Assembly (NCBI GenBank): GCA_040954595.2
Contig: CM082583.2
Coordinates: forward strand, 4,588,001 to 4,652,000
Reading direction: 5' to 3'
Length of the DNA stretch: 64,000 nt
From: Balanoglossus misakiensis
Taxonomy: Eukaryota; Hemichordata
In this document: one piece after another, positions 55,597-64,000 of the stretch
How positions within the stretch are numbered: position 1 is the stretch's first letter
Layout of the letters: each line of letters starts with the position of its first letter
Position numbers and translations under genes: made by a program
The notes under the pieces: model-generated
The model's database searches: none
What the model was told of the DNA's origin: nothing
What the model saw: the letters and a program-made list of their open reading frames with translations, nothing else

Positions 55597-58500
55597 ATGG
55601 CCACTATTCATGGGCTAGGAGAAATTGAGGTAAAGATCTAGTGTCCTTAATATATAGTGATCATTCCTGTCTCATTTAACTGCGGTTGAATAGTCATATA
55701 ATCTTGATTCACGTCTTCTTGTAGGGGGATGCCCCTGGTACGACAAGGATTCTCCGAGTCAAAGTGGTTGCAGGGTTGCGCCTTGCGAAAAAGGATATCT
55801 TTGGAGCAAGGTAAGTCCCGGAAACGTCTAAGAAAGAGGGTGGGTCGCTTCATCGAACAAACTGGCATGTCGTCGGAATGAATTGGTTGATCGCCAGTGT
55901 AATAAAAACAGACACCTTTGCGACTGTCATGCCAATATTATTATTGCTCATCGCCAGTGTTTGCAGATGTGTGTGACAAGACTCGTTCAGTAGTTGTACA
56001 CACATCATGGAGATGGGCGTGGATCGTATCTGAAGCGATAATATAGCATACTCCCGGACCGAAAAAACGTTGGTGATTTCAATCATCCGGGTTGACTTTG
56101 TAGAAAGTGGGACAGTGTGGCCATGACAATATTTCAGACAAACGTAAAAGCGAATGGCTGAAACATGAACACTGGTCTGATGTACACTGTACAGCACCGT
56201 GGATGCAATGTGGTACATCTAAATACATAGTACTAACTCAGTACTATATTAGCTGACAGTTACACTTGACCTCGTCAGTGTTCACGCTAACGCTCGCACG
56301 AGTCGTGCAAATCTGTAAATACCCACACACATTATAAGTATACCCGGTGCCTTGATATCAACTTATTTTCTGATGGTAGTGTGAACGTTGATTGTAAGCG
56401 TGGTAATGTATCTTATGCCATGTTTCTGGTGTTTTCCCTTAAAGGTATACGGTCACCTATGGAAAATTAGCCATAGTTACCATGGTAAATCGAGATCTAA
56501 CCAATCACAGATTTTCAGTGGGTGGCACACGCGAAAATAAAGCGTTCTTTAGAACACTCAAATACGCCATTTCAACTATATATGGCGATATGTAAATTGG
56601 AGGTGACCGTATACCTTTAACACTATGTTTGAGGAGAGGTATTCTTTACTATCAATCACGTGATCTGGCCATGTGACCCACGGCGATGTCATTTCCAGAT
56701 AACGGGCAAGCAATATTTCTGCATACAGTAAAAGTTTTTCCGAGTATGTTTTTACTTTAAAACCGCCAGACACGTAACGTGTATCAGGTATAATGCCATA
56801 TCAGCCTCATGGAGTTTCATCTGCACAGTCTTTGTCTGCACCACGTAAGTCCACGTTGTTGAAGTTGCCCGTCATCTGGAAATTTGAATGCGAACGTAAC
56901 TGCCGTCTGAGCGCGTCTGACATCATTTGATATTGAAGAATATTGTAGTGTTACGCCGGCCAGTTTTAAAAATTATCTGAGAGTATACTCTAAAATGGTA
57001 CAGAGCTGTTTGCATTTATTTCATGATTTACTTTCAAATGAAAAGTATATCATGTAAACAAGCTTACCAAAGGGTGGCTGTCAGCTCGTTAAATACTTGT
57101 AAATAATTATAAACAAAGAAATGATAAATTAGTTGCAACCAGAAAATGGCTGCCTCACTCAAACTAATCAAATGAGACATCATAGTCGGGATTGTATCGA
57201 TGGTGTAAAACTGTGTTGCCAATGAAAATCATGCTAGCCTTGCCATGTAACGTCCCCCAGCGGCTCAATATAGAGAGACCCACAAAAAATGCAGACACGC
57301 AGTCACTGAACGGTGTGTTATTGCAGTGTAGTGCAAACTGTACATCATTTTTGACGTAGCAATCGGCTGTGTTTTTATTCAGCTATCAGCTGTTATATCA
57401 ACTATACGTCGTTGCTACTGTGTGCTGCTTGGGTGTTGTTTTGTTCTGATGAGGTCTTAATACATGTACTAGGGTACAGGTTATCACATTCCATAGCCTG
57501 TATGGAAGTTTCGGGAAAACGCTCATTTTGCTGAGCTCTTCACAAAAATGGTTTTCGGAAGAAAATCTTTACCCAGTTATGATAAAATGATATTGAAAGA
57601 AAAAAATGTCACTATGCTAGATTTTTGATATTCAAACATTTCTTCCATATGGCATGGGAAGTGCAGTGTGGGAAGTGTAAGAAAAGTGCTGACTCAGCAC
57701 TTTACCCCTATATCAGACCATCAGACTGGGAGGAAAAATAGAAAGAGAACCCCCTGTTTAGGATTTTCTTTTAATTAATAAAATTATTGGTGTACAGTAC
57801 AGCATGAAATGAGAAAAGTGGCAATATTTTAGAATTTTTGAGTTGTCTACCATCTTAATATTTCGAAATGTGATGACTAATCCTGGTTGCTGTGAAAAGG
57901 CATCATGTGATTTACAGCTGTGGTCAGATGAATGTCAGCTACACCTGGGTGATGTGATATGTCTGCCAAATTATAGCTGTCTGCTTCATGATTCTCTCTC
58001 TCATTACTGTCCTTTGGGGAATAGATTTGGGCCGCGTCCACACTATACTGGTACCTGAATTTGGGCCGACTCAGATTTTGTCTCCACTGTTCTCCAGTTA
58101 CCCACTAATGGCCATTTTACGCGCTGTCATATATATCGCATGTAACCATGTGCAGGCTCAACTAGGCCGACATATCGCGTCAACACATGCGAATTTACAT
58201 CAGCCTAGATTTTGAGTCGCCCCTAACCACCCCCCCCCCCCCCCCCCCCCCTCCTTCCTACTAACTTGGACCAGACAAAGTCACTGATAGGCTGACCCAT
58301 TGTGGCCACATTGGTTATTTTATGCCGGTCCAGGCCCAGCACCAGTGCTACACTGTCGTAAACTGTCAAGTCTGAACCCCCTTTCTAACTGCTTTCCCAG
58401 CTGCAGTCTGATGAGAGATGGTAATGTTCTTAACTGCACAATGTAAAATTACATGATCATATCATCAGCAGAATGTATTTCAGAAGACTTAACAAAGCAT

Positions 58501-60693
58501 TGAACCTCATGGTGAAATTGATTGTAAAGTGTAGTGCTAAATTGACTTTGGTATTTAGAACTGAATGTATTGTCTTATTGTTTTAATACTAGTATTACCA
58601 TGGTGATGTCATTCACATTAATAGTGCTACTAAAATAATATATTTTAGGTGTATTGTGAAACAGCATTACCGGTAATTTTCCTCAGGGATTTTAATTGCA
58701 ACAATGGCAGATTACACTTTGGACCGTTGGAAAAGTATCTCCTTAATGCGACCATGGCACTTAAGTTTAGTTCTTGGCCGTCGGTTAATCATATTTGGAG
58801 AAAATCGATGCAGCCCAACTACATAGTTACATGTACATACTACAGTATTGTAATGTGTATGTATGTTTCAATTAATGGAGCAGTTGAACTGATGGAGTGA
58901 TTACGGTATGTGTATATAGAGCTCAGTAGAGCAAAGGGTATGACCACAAGTGCCAGTGTGGTCGTCATGGGAACCTGATTCCTCAGGCAAGGTCATCAAA
59001 GTTCAAGGATGGTAACTAATATACGATGATTAGGATGAGTTCAATGACCTGCTAGTTCTGCTGTGAGGTAGTAAAAAATTACCCGTACTCGTACATACAA
59101 ACATGTACATGTCAGGTAAGCATTTCTACACCGTGTGAGTGTACAAGCTTGCATTACATGTAACGACTGAATACGCCCTTTTAATAATAAAGGGGGCGCC
59201 CTTCCAAAACACGGCGTTATCTCCAAGCAGACGATGCGAAAACGAGGCCAGTAAGTCAAGGGTGTACTGCTCAAGCTCGTCTGGTTTGTTTTGTATACAA
59301 AATGTATGATACAATTTGTGTGTACTAAAAATTACCTTAGGATTACAATAAAAATTGGCTGTTGAACGTTGTTCCCAACTATAGCGATGATGCACTAGGC
59401 GATAACGGTTTTGCTCTGTGACGTTTTCGCATCATCTTGGAAGGGTGCTCTCTTTATGAAAAAGGCGTATGAAATACATGTACATGTATGTGCTGGCCAG
59501 TAGACAGAGAGAGTACACAACCAAGGGAAAATCAGCTGACACTGAGGCAAGCTGTAGCATTAGCAAAAGAGAGAAGAGTGCTTGGTCTGTACCGCGCAAA
59601 AGTGCTGAGTCATCAGTTTACGGGAGACAGGCTGAATATAATATGCTACTGTCAGATGACACTGACTGTCTGCCGGTACATAGCACAGTGCACATGATGA
59701 TGAAGGCTTCCGCGGTGAAAATAACAAAATTGATGTTAGGCTTGTCTTGGGACAAGCAGAGTTGGTATCAGATTTCACGTACAGTTGCCGAGTCCCACAA
59801 GAGAGAGAGAGAGAGAGTGCACTTTGCATCATTCTGATTCAAAACCCAGTAACAGTAATGAGCTAAGGTAGAAGTAGAAATCACTCTTAGTCTAAAATTG
59901 TTTGTGTATGTTACTTAGGCAGCAGTATTGGTTTATTTGGTCTTGCATCAAAAGTTTTAATGGCACGGACATTGTAGGGCGCTGGTGCATGACCTTGTGT
60001 GACATAGAATTTGACCTTCAGACAGGCAGTCAGTCTATCAAAAGCCTTGTTTATGGACCCCTGAAAGCAGTGTTTCATCGATCTGGACAGGGCATCGGGG
60101 GGGGGGGGGGGGGGGGGGGGATTCACCCCCTGTTGTCATGTTAGCATCCTCTAGCAATTTGTCAAAGGGGGACCAGACCCTCTTAAAGTGATGTCACTCA
60201 CACGTTGGAAATATCACATTCTCCCATGCCAGACTGGAAACCCCCCCCCCCCCCCCCCACATTTTCTGGCAAAGGGGAACATACTGTATCTCTTCCTGGA
60301 TGGAACACTGAGAAAGTGGGTGATCAGGCATTGTTTACACTTTGCCATGGTATTATTTATCACCCTCCCCGTTCCCTGGCAACTATAAAGAGCTTGACCT
60401 TATATCTATGGCGATGACCCGACCTCTTTACGTACATATTCTCCAAGTACTTTCACAGGGAATAGAGGAATGAATCGTGTTGTTGTTGTTGTTGATGATG
60501 ATGATGCTGATGATGATGATGATAATAAAAACATTTAAAAAAAAAATCAATGTGTCATTTCCTGCTATTGTTTGTCGATGTTGTAGATAACTGTAAATGA
60601 ACACCGTAATCGTGGAAAACACGACCTTGGTCGCCCAACATTACTACCATCTTATAGCAGGAAATGACACATTGATTTTTTTAAAATGTTTTT

Positions 60694-60757
<64 letters not shown>

Positions 60758-63210
60758 ACAACAACAACACAACAACAACAACAACATGATTCATTCCTCA
60801 TTTCCCTGTGGTACTTTCAGACCTAGTCAACCTTGAAAAGTATTAGTCGTGAAACTCAAGAGGATTGATCGTTTAATACAAATGCGTACATCATGTATTG
60901 GGCAGCCACGGAATTGCATGTGATCATATTTGTACATGTACATTTGTACGTTCACTTGCTTGTACATGCAGAATTCGGCCATTTCAGTAGTCCTGTATAT
61001 GTTGTGATCTATTGCATAAGTTTGGATAAGTTCATAAACTGGAGATCATCCCAGAATACTTTACGACTAATACACAACACCAGTACCATGTACTGTATAT
61101 TAACCTTTGCTGGTACTGATTTGTAGGATGGCTTATTACCAGTAATTGTGTGTCTCATAAATATTCCATTCCATTTGATAATGCTAATGCTGCCATGCCA
61201 CCTGACCTATACATGTACATGCCATGCCATTGGTGCCAACGTCAACAGAGTTTAGGTGTACGCGAGCAACTTTCATGTCCAGCTTATAATGAGTAGTCCT
61301 TTTTACAAAACCTTGGTATTTCTGGCTCTCCTAATTGGGCCCACTTTCCTGTGTACATGTACGTCGTACCAGATGGTCTCAAACCTGAAATCAGAGGGAA
61401 GGATCTCTAGCAATGAATTTGTGATGTAATTGGTGACCTTTGGCACCAATCGATCACGGGAAAGAATTATCTGTATTTTTCCGTTAAGTCTAGCCCAGGT
61501 GGATTGCTCAACTGTAAAGGCAAACATGGTTATTTTTTTTTGCTGAGTCAGCTCTGGTCCTCGGTGTAGTAAACACTGTTCCCGTAATTCTGTGGAATTT
61601 TGTGTTAAACTAACCGCACCTACCTCAGCTGTAGACATGTACATTGTAGTGCATGCTAGACTTGCGACTGCACAGTTTTTTTTTAAATCGCAAATTGCCC
61701 CCCCCCCCCCCCCCTCCCTCCATGAAGTGTTCGTATCCACCTAAAAAGTGACTTCAGGGTGTCGAATTTATCCACTGACTCTTTCCCATTTCTGACATGA
61801 CACACCAACCCTTCAGGACCTGGCGTAATTTTCTTGAGAAAAAAACACCCCCCCCCCCCCTACAGCCATGTCTGATACTCATCAGCTGTTTTCAATACCT
61901 ACATTAATGCAGAGGGATGTTAGTAACTCGGTTGTCATTTCAAATATGTCCCGGTCAGTGGCCAGTGCACGTGGGGCGCAGCTAGTCGCCGTGATCAGTG
62001 GCAATTGTATTGTGTGTGGAAGGAAGTCGGCAATTACGTAGCTGGGCAGTGCGCTCGTGTTTCGAAACCGGAGCACTTTCCTCCAGGAATCCTGTTCAGC
62101 ATCTTTAAGAAAAAAAAAAAGCAAAACAGACAGTAGTTTAGCTAAAGCGGGGAACAAGTGCACGTTATATTTCAGATTCTGACCAGTCAACTTGCCGAGA
62201 TACATCGGTTTCAGCTTTAGGGGTCTTAAGGTTGTGGAAATAAAATGCGCAACATAATCAAATTAGCATTCCAGCCAGATGGCATTTTGCATTTTGTACA
62301 TCACCAGCTGTGAAGGTTATTAATTTTTGCCAACACGGGAAATTCCCTGCCGCCATTTTGTCTTGTCACGACTAAGAGACGTTGCAGAAATCTAGTTTTT
62401 TTTACAGTTGTGTGATTTTTAGTCTTCTGGGAATCCTTTCTGTTGTCTGTATTTTGAACATTGAAGGCCTTAAGTCTAATCTCTTGCTTTTAATTTTGTC
62501 ACTGCTTGTCGTAACTTCGAAGAAATATCTGTTGATCTCACTCGGTTAGACAACATCTATAAGTACATGTACATATGTATAACCACTTCTTAGTGGTCGT
62601 TGCATTTGAATATCACAACTCATATTTCTTAATCTTAATGTTTGCTATCAATTCCTACTGTGGTTCCATTACAGTGACCCCTATGTGAGGATTCATCTTT
62701 TCCGGGGCGATCGTGATGAGGGGCTGATTTGCACCGTAAATACAAAAACCATCAAAAAGGTAAAGGAAAGTAAATTCCGTGCAGCTGTGAATTGTGTGTG
62801 TGTGGTTGGGGGGGGGGGGGGGTTTCAATGTTGAAAACTGAATAATTTAAGCAAGCATATTAATTTATCTGAATTTCTGCGATATAAAGTAAACATTAGG
62901 AATTCTAAAATGAGTCCCTGTGACTGAAATATAAATAGGCGTATCGCGTAGTGTCTGTCACCTCAGTGTTCTACAAGACCACCTACAGAACTGAAATTTT
63001 GACAGGGAGAAAACATTCACTGTGTTGTCAGTTGTTGTTTAAACAGAGCTGTTCTTTTGGGAATAAGGGGTTGTTTTGGATACGTGTACATGTATTTTAT
63101 CTTGTTGAATATGTCTCATTTTTGGTACCTTTTCTCCCCGTGATCATAATTTTTGCTTTTCTGTCTTTCAGACTCTAAATCCATCATGGAACGAGGAATT
63201 CCAGTTCAGG
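55597..63210 (+). CDS. NEDD4-type HECT E3 ubiquitin ligase, N-terminal part only (C2 domain)
   Basis: Four coding exons are in the window: 55597-55629, 55725-55810, 62675-62759 and 63172-63210, joined in consistent phase. They encode MATIHGLGEIE, then GDAPGTTRILRVKVVAGLRL and AKKDIFGAS, then DPYVRIHLFRGDRDEG and TKTIKK, then TLNPSWNEEFQFR. This is the start of the calcium-binding C2 domain of the NEDD4/NEDD4L family: RILRVKVV, the Asp-containing loops (KKDIFGASDPYV) and TLNPxWNEEF are hallmark segments. The full protein would continue with WW domains and a HECT catalytic domain beyond the right edge. C2 targets the enzyme to membranes to ubiquitinate channels and receptors. Intron 2 is 6.9 kb. 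Vertebrate NEDD4 versus NEDD4L cannot be distinguished and probably corresponds to a single ancestral gene. Confidence 0.93.
56439..56620. repeat. TIR repeat TTAAAGGTATACGGTCACCT, copy 3 (intact)
   Basis: The ends TTAAAGGTATACGGTCACCT and AGGTGACCGTATACCTTTAA are perfect inverted repeats of 20 bases. It is the best-preserved copy of the family and about 182 bp long. Confidence 0.93.
56790..56945. repeat. Dispersed repeat (CATCTGAAAATTTGAA family), copy 2
   Basis: Partner of 49044-49180, same orientation, with small insertions relative to that copy. Confidence 0.75.
57530..57860. repeat. AT-rich dispersed repeat with GCTGACTCAGC palindrome, copy 3
   Basis: Shares the GTGCTGACTCAGCAC palindrome, a CCCCCTGTTT segment, AGTGGCAATATTTTAGAATTTTTGAG and the GTTGTCTACCATCTTAA end with the element at 49754-50134. 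The left boundary is uncertain. Confidence 0.6.
60457..60808. repeat. Large inverted repeat carrying mirrored (GTT)n/(GAT)n and (ATC)n/(AAC)n runs
   Basis: The left arm (60457-60577) reads GGAATGAATCGTGTTGTTG, a GTT run, a GAT run, TAAAAACATTT, an A-run and ATCAATGTGTCATTTCCTGC. The right arm (60654-60808) is its reverse complement, with the ATC and AAC runs expanded. The loop is about 75 bases. Confidence 0.9.
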
Positions 63211-64000
63211 GTACGTATGTGCGAAATTATTTCGTGTGTACTGGTTTACTTTTGATCAGCAGTACACAGCATGTTCTGTCATTTGTGTTTGCATTTCAAT
63301 GTGCGGGACAAATATGACAGAAACATTAATGGCGGAGGACTTGCCGATTGAAATCTGCGAACTTACACCAAGTAATGTAGGGCTTGCAGTACAGTTATTG
63401 TAGACAGAAGATTTTTCTGATGAACATACATGAAGGGGTAAAATACAGCCACAGATCTTATTCTATCGTTATGTGGACAGCCCCCGTTGAGTAAGAATGT
63501 TCAAACAACTTGGACCATTTTGCTCTGATTGAGGCCGCCTTTTCCTTGCCATCTGAGGCCAAGGTCCAGAACCTTACTGTACAAGTTTTTCTGGCAGTGG
63601 AAGTTTTGTTTTGCATCAGTCATGCCATTTGTTTGCATTATTTTCAAACTTGGAATGGTCTATTTAAATGAGCTTACTAATTGCGTACACATAAACATAT
63701 TAACCTCGGATTGTGGCTGTGCATTTAAATATGAACAAGTTAAATAATAAACGAGTGCCTCACCCATTTATTCAGCCGGCCATTGCAAGAATGGGTATGA
63801 GAATCTCATGGGTATTAGAATCCCCACAAACTCAAAACAATGTCTGTTGGGCGAGGATAATGAGAAGACTGCTGTCGTTTATCGATTAAAATATGCTTAA
63901 AGGGACAAAGTTTCTCTCGCGCTGCCCTTTTTGTTTGATACAAGGCATTGTTTATGTTATTCTACATGTGGATATATAGTGAATCAACGTTCGACCACAC
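63211..64000 (+). other. NEDD4-type gene intron 4, start; right edge of window
   Basis: Follows the donor after exon 4 (CAGG then GTACGT). No further exon recognised. The last 104 bases are a repeat. Confidence 0.7.
63897..64000. repeat. Copy of the GGGACAAAGT foldback family, cut by the window edge
   Basis: TTAAAGGGACAAAGTTTCTCTC, GCTGCCC, GTTTGATACAAGGCATTG, GGATATATAGTGAATCAA and CGACCACAC match the left half of 37314-37672. The rest lies outside. Confidence 0.9.

Larger units (their letters stand above)
55811..62674 (+). other. NEDD4-type gene intron 2 (6.9 kb), no gene inside
   Basis: No coding exon recognised. It contains a GGTATAC TIR element (56439-56620), a dispersed repeat (56790-56945), an AT-rich repeat (57530-57860), long poly-C or poly-G runs at 58231, 60098, 60241, 61697 and 61850, and the large microsatellite foldback at 60457-60808. 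Confidence 0.7.

Overview
This is animal nuclear DNA. It has many intron-split genes with GT-AG junctions, long AT-rich introns, microsatellites, long G/C homopolymer runs and small transposon-like repeats. The gene set (an invertebrate-type DUOX with a retained peroxidase histidine, a Glass-like zinc-finger factor, NEDD4) fits a marine invertebrate. I favour an invertebrate deuterostome such as amphioxus. That is inference from gene content and repeat style; nothing in the window fixes the species.

Layout, left to right. (1) 1-7983: no recognisable exon; probably the first intron of a minus-strand gene. (2) 7984-8199, minus: first coding exon of a DUOXA-like dual oxidase maturation factor. 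(3) 8200-9708: the gap between two head-to-head genes, so the probable shared promoter. (4) 9709-39765, plus: a complete dual oxidase (DUOX). I reconstructed it as 33 coding exons totalling 4,965 nt (1,654 aa), with phase agreeing at every junction. It has a signal peptide, a Ser/Thr-rich linker built from tandemly duplicated exons, a peroxidase-homology domain, a membrane segment, EF-hands, a six-helix haem-binding NOX core and an FAD/NADPH dehydrogenase tail. (5) 39766-45370: 3' UTR and repeats. (6) 45371-48410, plus: a five-exon, 365-aa C2H2 factor whose five fingers resemble Drosophila Glass. (7) 51119-52486, minus: an intronless class A GPCR with eroded signature motifs and a three-copy 29-residue repeat in its C-tail. 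(8) 55597 to the right edge, plus: the first four coding exons of a NEDD4-type C2-WW-HECT ubiquitin ligase, covering the start of the C2 domain; the rest lies outside.

DUOX and DUOXA work together. DUOXA escorts DUOX out of the endoplasmic reticulum and the pair makes hydrogen peroxide at the cell surface under calcium control. Their divergent arrangement here matches the vertebrate DUOX/DUOXA loci. The other three genes show no obvious functional link to the pair.

The non-coding DNA holds at least eight small repeat families, several with terminal inverted repeats or foldback structure. The most striking is a roughly 210-bp element present six times in DUOX introns. No viral genes, CRISPR arrays, tRNA or rRNA genes were recognised.
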